Shown: piece after piece, positions 45,093 through 56,062 of the stretch
Layout: each line of letters starts with the position of its first letter
Position numbering within the stretch: position 1 is the stretch's first letter
Origin: Carettochelys insculpta
Lineage: Eukaryota > Chordata > Testudines > Carettochelyidae
Assembly: GCF_033958435.1 (NCBI RefSeq)
Contig: NC_134150.1
Location: 34,467,501 to 34,531,500, forward strand
Direction of reading: 5' to 3'
DNA: 64,000 bases
The notes under the pieces: generated by a model
Databases searched by the model: none
What the model was told of the DNA's origin: nothing
Seen by the model: the letters and a program-made list of their open reading frames with translations, nothing else
Translations under genes and position numbers: made by a program

Positions 45093-46591
45093 TACCAGCA
45101 CAAAAAAAGCTCTGGCTTTATCTCAATAACCTATAGCTTTCCATCACAAAAAAACAGATTGTCTCTGGGAAAAAGTCATCACAAATACTGGAGCAAAAGC
45201 TGAACTAACACTGGATTTAGCTGTAGATGTAGCCACTCAAAATGTACTATCTTCTACTTAGAATTTGTTGCTCCACATTTCTGAAAATCTATTCCACTCA
45301 GGATGAAACAAGTTTACTTGAATCTCCATCATATACTGAATCTTAGTTAAAGCAAATTAGAGTTTTGCTTTTTCTACAGTCCTCTGAATTGCTTTAAGTC
45401 AGTGTTGTCTATATATTTCAGCAATATTCAATTACATTACAATGGTATTCTCATTGTGACCCATACAATTACAGTGCCTTAAACTGTGATCATGACCAAA
45501 TAACTGACATTAGCCTGCGTTAGTGATAAAAATACGGTTTTACTATTCTTTACCACGGACAGAAAATACAGATAAGGAAGAGTAAGATGATTACTGCACC
45601 ATTCACACACTTTATTAGCAAAGTTCTGAATACTGACTCTTCATAACTGGAAATATTGCCCAAGCCAGAAGACACAGCTGATTTTCATATCACAAAACAA
45701 GCTGCAATGTCAGGCAGAAAAAAAAATTTATTTTTTTTTGAGAAATATTCAGAATGTATATACTAACTGAGAACAAACAAGTAACACCACAATATTAACA
45801 TTAGGGTCACTTTTTCCCAAGTATAACAGACATTAAAATCAAATAGGGAAATGAAAATAATATGTTAAAACAGTCTTGAAAAGGTTCCTTGCTTAAATGA
45901 ACTAAGGCCAAAGGAAGTTGAAGTGGGTTACTCCTCTGTTACAGCACCCTCATTCAAGTTTTGCCATCCAAGTCAGGAATTGAAGATCATGTCATAACGG
46001 CAACAACGGGTGTCCTATTGTATAAGCTGTTGGTACAACTACTTGATTTAACAGCATGTGAACTTCCCAGCTTGTGACCTCTCTTACTTATTTCAGCCTT
46101 TCTCTGACTCCATTTTCCTAACTGTCTTCATTTTGTATGCTTACAAAAAATCAAGACCTGTATAATTTTAATAGGGATTGGTATTTATTTTATGTTAACA
46201 AAAGATTGCATAGGTTAGAATGCAGCAGCATACACAGAACCCAGTTCATGCCCATTTTATGTCAGTGTAAACCTGCTGGCTTCTGTAGAATGACTCCTAC
46301 GAATAAAATGCTTAAGGTCGAAAATATAATATAAATTTTTGAAATCTATACTATTTATAAAAGTAAGAAAAGAATAATCGTGATACAGTAAAATTGTGAA
46401 AAGTGAATTTAGTAGGGAATATATTTTCCATAGTCCAGTCTGATACCCCTCAAAGATTTGCAGAAGGCATTCATGAACCACTAGCAATCAAATGGAATAC
46501 CTGTGGCTCAAATGCTTGAAACATAACCATTATTGAGCTTATTTACCACACATAAAACATACTGGAAACAAAATGTGAACAGCAAGATCAT
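45093..46591. other. AT-rich unique DNA, no gene recognised
   Basis: No transposon ends, no coding signal; an A/T homopolymer patch lies near 45720-45740. Confidence 0.42.
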
Positions 46592-46594
46592 TTA

Positions 46595-46978
46595 GGCTGT
46601 GGCCACACTAGCCCTTCCTTTCGGAGGGGCTATGGTAATGTGGTACTTTGGAATATGCTAATGAGGCGCTGCCATGAATATGCAGGACCTCATTAGCATA
46701 ATGGTGCTGCCCACGCTTTGAAACTGCCAGTTTTGAAACGCACGTTGCCCATGTAGCTGGGGGCCCCCCGATTTCGAAAGCCCCTTCTTCCCAAAACCAC
46801 GTGGGAAGGCCCCAGGCTACACGGTTGGTGTGCTTTTGAAACTGGCAGTTTCAAAGCAAACATGGCTGCCATTATGCTAATAAGGTGCTGCAAATTCATG
46901 GAAGCTCCTCATTAGCATATTGTGAAGTGTCACATTACCATAGCCCCTCTTAAAGGAAGGGCTAGTGTGGCCACAGCC
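46595..46978. mobile_element. Foldback MITE, family C copy 2, TSD TTA
   Basis: Ends GGCTGTGGCCACACTAGCCC and its complement, then TTCCTTTCGGAGGGGCTATG with AGCCCCTCTTAAAGGAAGG. GGTAATGTGG, GAATATGCTAATGAGG and related blocks are inverted on the two sides. An exact TTA duplication flanks it (46592-46594, 46979-46981). Note the terminus reads GTGGCCACAC instead of GTCTACAC on both ends, so the two ends changed together. Confidence 0.85.
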
Positions 46979-46981
46979 TTA

Positions 46982-47382
46982 GAGTATTTTGTCTCCATTT
47001 ATTAATGTGACCAGGACATACCATCAGGTTTTGTAGCTCATTTATTACAGAATCTTGGAAACATGGCAACCATGTAAATTATAACTTGAGTGAAAAAGCA
47101 AGACAAAAGTAAAATTGCTTTCCACAACAGTTCTTAATCAGCATTTTCCTTACCAAAGAAATATAAACAAAGTAAATATGTATCAGACTTTCACAGTACT
47201 AGATAAAAGATATATAAGCTTTGTAGGAAAAGGAATGGAATTATCAATAGCTTTGCTCCAAAGCAATTTGATATCACAGACCTTATTTGTAACAATATTA
47301 CATCTTAAAATATCAGGGATTATAATTTGGGGTATAAAGATAAAACAGCTACTTATTTTTTCGTAACTTATTATTTGAGATG
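46982..47382. other. No recognisable feature
   Basis: AT-rich, short frames only. Confidence 0.4.
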
Positions 47383-48310
47383 TGAGTCTGGACACACCTG
47401 GAATGGCACCATTATAGTACCTAACATATAACCCTGCTGACCTGCGAACTCTTAAGCTTCTTCTTGCCGTCAGTCCTGATACAGGAATGGGGGGTACTAA
47501 AATGGGCATAAGCACAAATCTTGAAGAACAACAGTTACAAGATGGTGAGTAACCATTTTTTACTTCTTTGAGAGACTGTTCATGTGCATTCCAATCAGGC
47601 GACTCACACACCTATGTTCAGGATGTGAGGTCAGAAACACAAACTGATTGAAGCAAATCCCTGCCCAAGGCTGCATCGTCTCTGGGTAATTGTATAGCAT
47701 GCTTTGAAAGTGTGGATAGACACCCATGTCACTGCTCTAAAGATTTCCTGAGTTGGGACCTGTGCCAGGAACTCTGTGGATGAAGCCTGTGCTCTAGATG
47801 GGGTGGGCTGTAATTGCAGGTGCAGGAACTCCTGTGAGTTTGTAACACCTGCAAATACAGTAGACTATCCAAGAGGAGACCTTCATCCTGTCTGCATTCA
47901 CTACAAATACCTGGACTGACTTCCTAAATGGCCTAGCTCTCCCAGTGTAAAAGGCCAAAGCTCTGTGGCTGTCCAGAACATGGAGTCTTTGTTCCCAACT
48001 CCTGCCATGTGGCTTAGGATAGACTACCAAGAGGAATATGTTCTGGTTGATGTGGAATTGTGATACTGCTTTAAGAAGGAAAGAGAGGCAAGGTCTTAGC
48101 TGCACCTAGTCCTTAAGTAATGTGGGGTATGGAGGCATTGATGTCAGGACCCAGAGTTCCGAAACCATCTAGCCCAGGCTATAACCTCTAGGAAAGCCAC
48201 CTTATAAGAGAGAGAAAGCAGGGAGCGTGTAGTTAATCATTCAAATGGTGGTCCCATTTGAACCAAGAAGACTAGGTTAAGTCCTATGCTGGGACAGACT
48301 GATAGACCTG
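47383..48310 (-). mobile_element. DIRS-like retroelement fragment
   Basis: GAAGAACAACAGTTACAAGA and GAGTAACCATTTTTTACTTC followed by GTTCATGTGCATTCCAATCA match the terminal block of the element at 22.3 kb. To the right the minus strand encodes a recombinase fragment. The right boundary is unclear. Confidence 0.65.
47794..48105 (-). pseudogene. DIRS-type tyrosine recombinase fragment
   Basis: A 104-codon open stretch with MQLRPCLSFLLKAVSQFHIN, LHVLDSHRALAFYTGRARPF, VNADRMKVSSWIVYCICRCY and TGVPAPAITAHP. The order matches the recombinase remnant near 23.3 kb (LDVQRALAGYTDRTKPF, SWIRSFIKIYYE, VPALPLTAH). The frame ends just at the H-x-x-R box (AITAHPI then stop), so the catalytic Arg and the distal Tyr are missing. 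It is not a gene in its own right. Confidence 0.65.
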
Positions 48311-48487
48311 GGGTTACAATAGTTGCTACTAACTATTAACATACAAATAATATACTGCTAATGGTGCTTGTGAGAACAAGAGGTTCCAGCTGCCATCACT
48401 GCGTGGTAACAAGAAAGTGGCCAGGCAGGGAGGGTGCCTGAAGTTGGCAAGTCAGTAGGGCTATATATTAAGCACCATAATGGCACC

Positions 48488-48935
48488 TGTAGGGTGCGAG
48501 AAGACACTGTAATGGCCGAGAGTGCAGTCCAACCCCTCTGTGAATCCTCAGGAGAATCTAAACAGACCAGTCTGTGCAAGGTGAAAAGCTGCAAAATAAC
48601 TAACCCTGCCATGGGAACTACTGCAGAACAAAGCGCGCTTGCCAAGACTTCAAGGCTACGCTGGCAGTAGGCCACAAGAGATAGTGATAAGAAATGCACA
48701 GGCAATTTTAGACAATCTTATGTTAATGAGTTCAGCTTTATCAGCTAGTGTTTGGAGGCCTGTTACAGAGCCTCTCCCCGAGCGAAGCTCCGACGCGTCG
48801 GGTTTTCCCCCACTGGTGACTGCGGCGTCTCCGGGGCTCCCGTCATGGGTGTGATGCCCTTTCAATAAACCAAATATAGCACTCGCCTTCTGGGTGCAGC
48901 CTCATTTCTGGGGAACCTGAGCCTGGTTGGCTACA
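48488..48935 (+). mobile_element. Probable solo LTR of an endogenous retrovirus
   Basis: A 448-bp segment that starts TGTAGGGTGCG and ends GGTTGGCTACA, the usual TG...CA form. Near the 3' side TTTCAATAAACCAAATATAG gives a poly(A) signal, followed by a U5-like CTTCTGGGTGCAGCCTCATT. Flanks GCACC (48483-48487) and GCATC (48936-48940) are a 5-bp duplication with one C/T mismatch. No gag, pol or env sequence is adjacent, which is expected after LTR-LTR recombination. An unrelated repeat with similar ends remains possible. Confidence 0.6.
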
Positions 48936-49935
48936 GCATCACTCCACAGGGAGCCCAGACTGACCCAATGGATGATACTAAGGGAAAAATTTTCAAGCTT
49001 CCATGCAAGTACACCTGATTGTAACGCACATGAACAAGCACTCACAGAACTTATGATTTCTGTAAACACAAAAGGAGAGTTAGAAATAACATCTTACCAT
49101 TTATAATTAGCAGGAATTCTAACTGAAGATGCTAGATGTAAATCTGTCTTTGTCTAAATTGATGGTTGAAACACATTCATCACTGGCTGAATTTAGTTTT
49201 TAATTTGCAGATGGACTTTAAACATATTTCCTTTCATAGAATCATAGACTTGGAAGGGATCTCTAGAAGTTATTGAGTCCAGCCCCCTGCTCTCATAGCA
49301 GATCCAAGCAACATCTAGACCATCCTTGACAATTGTTTGTCTATCCTCCTTCTTGTAACCCTCCACCTTGTAATAACTTTTTAGATAAATTAACTTTATC
49401 ATATTGCCTCTCAGTCTTTTCTTTTCCACACTGAACAAAGCCAACTCTTCCAATCTTCCCTTGGAAGCCATATTTTCGAGACCTTTAGTCATTTTTGTTG
49501 CTTTTCTCTGGACTTTCTCCAATTTGTCCATATCATTCCAGAAATGTAGCACCCAGAACTGGACACACTACTCTGACTGAGGGCTAATCAGAGTGTAACA
49601 GAATGGAAGAATTCGTTTTCAGGTCTTACAACAGTCCTACTAATGTATCCCAGAATAATGTTTGCTTTTTTGCAACAGTGTAACACTATTGACTCCTGCT
49701 TAGCTCGTGGTCCACTATGACCCCTAGATCCCTTTCTGCAGTACTCCTTTCCAAGCAGTCATTTCCTATTTTTTGTTTGTAATGGATTGTTCCTTCCTAA
49801 GTGGAGCATTTTGCATTTGTCCTAACAGAATTCCATAGTGTTTACCTGAGATCATTTCTCCAGTTTGTCCAGGTCATTTTGAATTTTAATCCTATCCTCC
49901 AAAGCACTTGCAACACCATCCACAAACTTCATAAG

Positions 49936-50187
49936 TATCAGTGGGGTAGATGAGTTAGTCCATATCTTCAAAAACAACAAGAAGTCCTGTGGCACCTTAT
50001 AGACTAAAATATATTTTGGAGCATAAGTTTTTGTGGGCAAAGACCCACTTGGTCAAATGCATGAGTGGGGATTCCAGAGGACGGTCTAAATTTAACCCTA
50101 AATTTAGACCCACCTCTGGAAACCCCACTTGTGCTTCTGACCAAGTAGGTCTTTGCCCACAAAAGCTTATGCTCCAAAATATCTATT
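49936..50187. mobile_element. Penelope-derived foldback element inside CR1, 12-bp TSD
   Basis: Left arm CAAGAAGTCCTGTGGCACCT, TTTTGGAGCATAAGTTTTTG, GTGGGCAAAGACCCACTTGG; right arm carries complements (CCAAGTAGGTCTTTGCCCAC, AAAAGCTTATGCTCCAAAAT). The centre has CTAAATTTAACCCTAAATTTAG. The left flank AAACTTCATAAG (49924-49935) reappears as AAACTTTATAAG on the right once the MITE inserted in it is removed. No coding sequence. Confidence 0.78.
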
Positions 50188-50196
50188 AAACTTTAT

Positions 50197-50591
50197 GGGT
50201 GCATTTCAAAAGAAGTATGCAAATGTGGGAAATTGAAAATGAAAATTATGTACATATTAGCATATTTGGCACCTCATTTGCATATTCTTATTTCTAAAGA
50301 GCTTCTTTCAAAAGAAGAAAAGCAGTGTAGACGCTGATCTTTCGAAAGTAAACCCCATCTTCGAAAAAATTCTTCTTCCCTTTATTTAATGGAAACAAGG
50401 ATTCTTTTGAAGATGGGGTTTACTTTCGAAATAGCAGCATCTACACTGGTTTTCTTCTTTCAAAAGAAGCTCCTTTGAAATAGGAATATGCAAATGAGGT
50501 GCCGAATATGCAAATATGTGCCTCATTTGCATTTTTATTTCCCTCGTTTGCATACCTCTTTCAAAAGAGGAATGCAAGTGTAGACATATCC
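50197..50591. mobile_element. Foldback MITE, family D copy 1, TSD TAT
   Basis: Inverted arms with TTTCAAAAGAAG/CTTCTTTTGAAA, TGCAAATGAGGTGCC/GGCACCTCATTTGCA and CTTTCGAAAGTAAACCCCAT. The right end GTGTAGACATATCC has the family terminus. The left end lost the GTCTACAC segment (GGG-TGCATTTC). Flanks TAT (50194-50196 and 50592-50594). It lies inside the right target duplication of the Penelope foldback. Confidence 0.78.
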
Positions 50592-51735
50592 TATAAGTTT
50601 ACTCCATAAGCCATTATCTAAATCACTGATGAAGATATTAAACAGAACCAGTCCCAGAACTGATCTCTCTGGAGAACTTCTCATTATGCCCTTCCTGCAT
50701 GACTGAACCATCTTTGTGAGTGGTTAGCCAGCCAGTTAGGTAGACACCACACAGTAACTTCATTAGGTTGTAGTTCCCTAGTTTGTTAATGAGAATGTCA
50801 TGTCAGACTGTATCAAAAGCTTTACTAAAGTCTAGTTATACCACATCTACCACTTCCTTCTTATTCACAAAACTTGTTACCCTGTTAGAAATTTAAAAAA
50901 AAAATGCTACCAGGCTGGTTTTACAGGAATTGTTCTGTATAAATCCATGCTATTACTTCACACCTGGTTATCTTCAAGACGTTTGCAAACTGATTCCTTT
51001 ATCATTTGCCCCATTATCTTTCTTTTTACAAAAGTAAAGCTGACTGGTCTGTAATTATCTGGGTTGTCCTTATTCCCCTTTTTATAAATAAGCATTGTAT
51101 GTTCTCCTTTCCAGTCTTCTGGAGTATCTCCCATCTTCAACAAGTTTTCAAAGACAAAAGTAATAGCTCTGATATCTTCTCAGTCAGCTCCTTTAGTTTT
51201 CTAGGATGCATTTCATCAGGCCCTTGTGACTTCAAGACAACTTGTCTAAGTAATTTTTAACTTGCTCTTCCCCTATTTTAGCTTCTGAACCTACCCCATT
51301 TTCACTGGCATTCACAAACTTAGGCATCCAATCACCACCAGCCACCTTGGTGAAATCTAAAACACAAAAGTCATTAATACTTCTGTCATTTCCACATTAT
51401 CTGTTAGAGTTTCTCCCTCTTTGTTGAGTAACAAACCTACTCTGTCCCTGGTCTTTCTCTTGCTTCTCAGGTATTTGTAGAATGTTTTCTTGTTACCCAT
51501 TATGTCTCTAGCTAGATTGAGAAAGGTAGAAGTGCAAAATGAGCTCAATTTGCCTATACATAATTGTGTTGTTTGTTTATATTCAGCCTTTGTAATTTGA
51601 CCTAGTTTCCATTTCTATACACTTTTTATTTTTAGATCATTTAAGATCTCCAGCTTAAGTGAGGTGGCCTCTTGCCATACTGCCTATCTTTCCTATGCAG
51701 TGGGATAGATTATTACTGTGCCCTTAATTACATGT

Positions 51736-51779
51736 TTTTGAAAAACTGCCAACTATCTTCAATTGGCAGTTTTTCAAAA
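51736..51779. repeat. Perfect 17-bp inverted repeat (hairpin)
   Basis: TTTTGAAAAACTGCCAA and its exact complement are separated by ten bases. It lies just past the recognisable CR1 text. It may be part of an older CR1 segment or an unrelated foldback; no larger structure surrounds it. Confidence 0.7.
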
Positions 51780-51789
51780 GGACATTATT

Positions 51790-52470
51790 AAACAACTCGT
51801 GTAACATTATTAGCTATTCATGTAAACAACTGGTTTGGGAGGGGCTCCTCCCTGCTTGACTGCTTACCACCCTGCTATGAGATGAGGCTGAAGAGAGACA
51901 GCTCAGATTATGAGCACAGTTATCTATATACACAAATATAAACATCATAAATTTAGCTGGCATATATACAGTGACTTTTTTTTTTTTTTAACAAAAAACA
52001 GATGCTGGAACTCATCCAGCTCCCCACCTCCCACCCCTAGCCAATCACATGGCTAGGGCTGCCAAGGCGTCGGCAAGTAATGGCACAAAAAAAGCAATGT
52101 ATATATATCTCATAATGGATTACTAAGTTTAGAACACTGCAAGCTTTCACAAAAGACCTTACTCAATACTATGTATTTAGAGTAAAATAATATAGTACGT
52201 AATCGTCTGTTTATTGGTGAGGGGTTAATCATTTTTTTCTCTCCTTGGTGTGTCTGAACTACAAACAACTCTCTCCTTCCTTCTGCACAAAAATCTGTAC
52301 TTTCGCCCAAGATGAATATATATATATATAACACTTTCCATTCCATAGTTCAAGCACTTGCCGGTCTCTTTTCTGCTTTCATAGGATACCACAGGGTTGG
52401 AGAGTGTGTGGGGTGTCTGTGTGACAAACTGACTTGACCAAGGCAAGCAGGAATCTTAAAGTCAATAAGG
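51790..52470. other. No gene recognised; T-run and (AT)n
   Basis: Contains a run of about 13 T at 51977-51989 and a TATATATATATA tract at 52317-52330. No coding signal. Confidence 0.45.
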
Positions 52471-52471
52471 C

Positions 52472-53310
52472 TTTACTTACTTACACTTACTTGGCTTACA
52501 CCCTTGTACTGGAAGTGGAACATAGGTCATCTACAAGTCTTCTCCACTCCACTCTGTCTTGAGACAAAACTTATAAACTGACTACAGGAGTACCTCAGTT
52601 GTTGTCCTTCAGTCTCAGTAGATCCTCTCCATGTTGTCCAAGATATTCCTCTTCTGTGTTTTACTTGTGAGTTTTGTGTGAAAGTTTGATGGACTATGCT
52701 GGATGATCGTTTTCTGAGCGTGTGGCCTGGCCATTGTCACTTTATTTTCTTGATTTGAACGTCAAGCAGTTCTTGTCCTGCTCTGTTCCAAAGCTCCTCA
52801 TTTGTGACAAAGTCTTGCCATTTGATGTGAAAGCTGTACCTCAGGCATCTGTTTATGAATATTTGTAGCTTGTGATTTAAAGACTTTTTAGTATGCCAGG
52901 TCTTGCATCCATACAAGACTCACTTTTCACATTTGTATTGAAGATTTGCAGTTTCCTCTTTGTAGATATTATTTGTGAACTCCATATGGGAAGAAGAGTC
53001 TTGAATGCAGCTGTTGCTTTCCCTATCCTGCAAATGATATCCTTGTCTGTTCCTCCATCTCTGCTCATAATACTCCCCAAGTAGGCGAACTGCTCCACTT
53101 CTTCCAGGTCATCCCCTCCCACTGTAATGGTGTTGTTGTTAGACTGGTTGATCCTCATTGTCTTGGTCTTTCCCTTGTTAATGCTCAGTCCAGTCACTGA
53201 AGCACTTTTGTCTAGCGTTGTGACCTTTTCTTCCATGCTTTCATATCAGTGTAAAAGAAAGGTGACATCATCAGCAAAATCAATGTCCTCTAGCTATTTG
53301 AGAAGCTGAC
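52472..53310 (-). mobile_element. RTE-type LINE fragment with CTTA tail
   Basis: The 3' end at the left has CTTTACTTACTTACACTTAC, an AAGT-type tail in antisense, directly followed by the C-terminal coding text (on the minus strand RVEWRRLVDDLCSTSSTRV). Coding remnants extend to about 53310. 5' truncated. A short simple-repeat tail instead of poly(A) is usual for RTE LINEs. Confidence 0.75.
52529..53310 (-). pseudogene. RTE-type LINE ORF2 C-terminal part
   Basis: An open segment of 119 codons reads MEEKVTTLDKSASVTGLSIN, KTKTMRIN, GGDDLEEVEQFAYLGSIMSR, DGGTDKDIICRIGKATAAFK, LPIWSSQIISTKRKLQIFNT and NVKS. This is the conserved stretch after the RT palm, followed in intact elements by a YGSETW-type block; here it is replaced by SESCMDARPG and the frame ends. 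More C-terminal remnants follow in other frames up to the terminal WRRLVDDLC block. Frameshifted and truncated; inactive. Confidence 0.75.
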
Positions 53311-53638
53311 TCTAAATTGCTGGGGGCATGGAATCACAAGTATTTTTCACCAGGGAATTCAAACTTGGGCCTTAGCTATGTATGTACTGAGTAATATTTT
53401 CAAAGCCTAAACCCCCCTATTTATTGCTTGAGATTTTTGTTTATCTAGTGATAACATTTTTATTATGAAATGACTGTATATTACACCACCTCCCTTCTAG
53501 AGGATGTTTTTTAAAAAGATACAAGGAAATGGTGAGCAGCAGAAACAAAATAAAGAAATTCCTCCACAGGAATTCATTTATCAGTTCCTTCCTTTTTACC
53601 AACATCCTCAATGTATGCTTTTTGTGGCTGCATAATCA
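53311..53638. other. No recognisable feature
   Basis: Short unique stretch between the RTE and CR1 fragments. Confidence 0.4.
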
Positions 53639-53813
53639 TACTAGAACATAAAAACAGCTATAATGGGTCAGTCCATCTAGCCCAGTATCCTGTCTTCTGA
53701 CAGTGGCCAATGTCAGGTGCTTCAAGGGCAATGAACACAACACATACTCATCAAGTGATCCAACCCCCATCACCCATTTTCTGCTCCTGGCAAAGAGAGG
53801 GTAGGGACATCAT
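53639..53813 (-). mobile_element. CR1-type 3' region fragment
   Basis: AATGGGTCAGTCCATCTAGC, CCAGTATCCTGTCTTCTGAC, AGTGGCCAATGTCAGGTGCT and TCAAGTGATCCAACCCCCAT follow the order of a well-known sauropsid CR1 3' region in antisense. It is broken at its right edge by foldback A4; only a few bases, if any, continue beyond. Confidence 0.6.
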
Positions 53814-54052
53814 GGCTGTGTCTACACGTGCCCCAAACTTCGAAATGGCCATGCAAATGGCCATTTCAAAGTTTACTAATGAAGTGCTGAAATGCATATT
53901 CAGCGCTTCATTAGCATGCGGGCGGCAGCCGCGCTTCAAAATTGACGCTCCTTGCCGCCGTGCGGCGCGTCCAGACGGGGCTCCTTTTCGAAAGGATGCT
54001 GCCTACTTCGAAGTCCCCTTATTCCCATGAGCTCATGGGAATAGACACAGCC
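53814..54052. mobile_element. Foldback MITE, family A copy 4, right arm deleted, TSD CAT
   Basis: The left arm is complete from GGCTGTGTCTACACGTGCCC to the centre (CCCTTATTCCCATGAGCTC). The sequence then jumps from CATGGGAATA straight to the last ten bases of the right terminus, GACACAGCC. An exact CAT duplication (53811-53813, 54053-54055) still flanks the 239-bp remnant. The deletion removed nearly the whole right arm but kept both tips. Confidence 0.9.
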
Positions 54053-54269
54053 CATATGTGCTTACTCTAATGTTATACTTAGCTCTTTCTTTCAATAAAC
54101 GGATGTACACTAGATAAGGGTGGTCAGCTGTACTACAGCACTCATTAAAGGCTTGTGTTGAAAACGCACAATTCAGAGAATCTGCTTTGGGAATTACAGT
54201 TATTGTAAATTAGGGCCTGATATGGCCAACACTTACATATATTCTTAAAGATAAACAAAAGCAGACCCA

Positions 54270-56062
54270 CTGTCTTCAACATGCACACATTTATTGTAAT
54301 ACTGACAACTGTAAATATTAATGCAAGTGTGATCTTTAAAAAATTATAGCATATTTTTGTGGGAACCAAGTAACTTAAAGCACATTATGCACCATATTAT
54401 TAATATATGCATTTTATCATGGGCATTAGTTTGGAAAAAGGTATTGTAAAGTACTTTTCAATTATATATAAACATACAGATACATGCTTTCAGGAGACAA
54501 CTCTAGTTTTGGAAGTGTCTGCTCCATCTTGAGATGTTCTAAAACAAAAGATAGCTTAAAAATTGTACTTTAGAGCCTTAAAAATTCCAATCAATACTTA
54601 GTCTCTACATCCTTAAATTACAAAAACAAACAAATATTACATTACTGAACTGAAAATGGGCTCTGCCCATTCTGGCCAGGACTATCCTGAGTCATCCAAC
54701 TTTAGCTGCAGGGTCAAAAAACACACTACAGGCACAGCTGAAGATTCTGCAGGAGTCGGCCAAGTCTGATCTAAGTATTGCAGATAAAATCAAACTCCTT
54801 AGCTTCTGTGGCTTTTTTTTTTTAAATGCACCAGCTCTCCAAGAACACAGTGGTTGGACAACTTACTTACTCATCCTTCCCTATGCAGACCACCCTGCTC
54901 TGAAATGTGCTGACTCATTCACTACACACGGGTGACTAACACCCCCTTCAGCAGTACCAAATGAAAGTCTCCACAGAACCCGCGTCTATTTTTTTATAAT
55001 CATCTGCAGTACAAATAAAATATTCTAGCCCTGCCAGTTCAATATACTGTACATAAAATAGTGGCAAAACCTGCAAATACAGCCAACTCCTCGTACCAGA
55101 ATATACATTTTCTCTGAAATCTCAATGAGAAATGTACTTCTTAATGGAGAAAAAGAAGAGGGAACATATGTACAACATATATTTCAAGCTAAACTTATTA
55201 AGAATGAAGTGCTGCATCTTTGAAAAAAATCATGATTTCCTAACAAGCAACTCCTATTTTTCAGTTAAAATTGTTATTTAGTCATGATATTTTTATCCTA
55301 GTCTTGAAGGACGGAGCAAGCCCATATTACAGCTTATCACGGACTCTCCTTTCTTCATGAAGTCTGATTTCCCATTACTGCTCTTTTCCAACAATAGTGA
55401 TTCAAAAACATAATATTGTACATTTTGCTTACTTTTTCTGTTATACAAATATTGCAAAATAGGTCTGTCAGGTACATTAACAAAAACAATATATGGAAAG
55501 CTGAGCTTAATTCAGGCAGTGCCACACTCTGTAGTGTGCAACACTAACGCAAACTCAGTAACTTCCAGGTGTGGGTTTAAAGGCAACAAAGAATGGCATT
55601 GAAGCCACAGTTTCACCATAGACAATTTTCAAATGAAAAGGCAGATTTTATAAAACTATAAGCAACAGGGTGCACAATTTTAAAGCCAGGTTATGACTCA
55701 AAGCATTAATCTAACTTTTGAATATATACTAATTTCACTAAGAGGCACTAAACCATCCTGCAAGTTGTGTTAATGTAAAGATCAGCCCATTATTGGCAGC
55801 ATAAAACACCCTACTGTACTTTTCAATATTTCAGTATTTATAATAGGTGCTACAAAGGAGACCAGCCTTCTTTTAACACTTTTTAATAACAACTAAATTG
55901 TAATATCTTAAAGTAAAAGCAGTCTAAGCACATTTACTTTTCTCTGTCTAGGAAATGCTGGAAAGATTATGTAATGATGGAGAGTTTCATTGCTATTGTA
56001 TTAAAAACTGGTGTATAATGGACAGCTGATACTGAAGCACTGCACTGTACTGTCATGAAAGC
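54270..56062 (-). other. Candidate terminal exon with long 3' UTR of an unidentified host gene
   Basis: On the minus strand a strong acceptor (TTTTCTTTTACTCTCTAG) precedes GCTTTCATGACAGTACAGTG. About 1.79 kb further a consensus AATAAA is followed by a GT-rich stretch. The interval has no recognisable transposon although its flanks are full of them, which fits a 3' UTR. Coding potential after the acceptor is short in every frame: up to 31 codons in one, 19 in a second (FHDSTVQCFSISCPLYTSF), 2 in the third. The exon would therefore be nearly all UTR. Upstream exons would lie at higher coordinates, some probably beyond the window. I cannot name the gene. Confidence 0.45.
54290..54295 (-). terminator. 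Poly(A) signal AATAAA
   Basis: Minus-strand TACAATAAATGTGTGCATG. A TGTGTG stretch and TGGGTCTG follow within 30 bases, as at a cleavage site (expected near 54265-54280). It is one of several AATAAA sites in this AT-rich window; its value lies in its position at the end of the repeat-free block. Confidence 0.5.

Larger units (their letters stand above)
49228..51650 (-). mobile_element. CR1 LINE, diverged, interrupted by Penelope foldback and MITE
   Basis: The 3' end is at the left (AGAATCATAGACTTGGAAGG). C-terminal and RT coding remnants run to 49935 and resume at about 50598 with GATATTAAACAGAACCAGTC. Minus-strand fragments include DMDKLEKVQRKATKMTKGLE and GDTPEDWKGEHTMLIYKKGN with DNYRPVSF. 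Several frameshifts. The two halves join cleanly once the intervening elements are removed. Confidence 0.85.
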
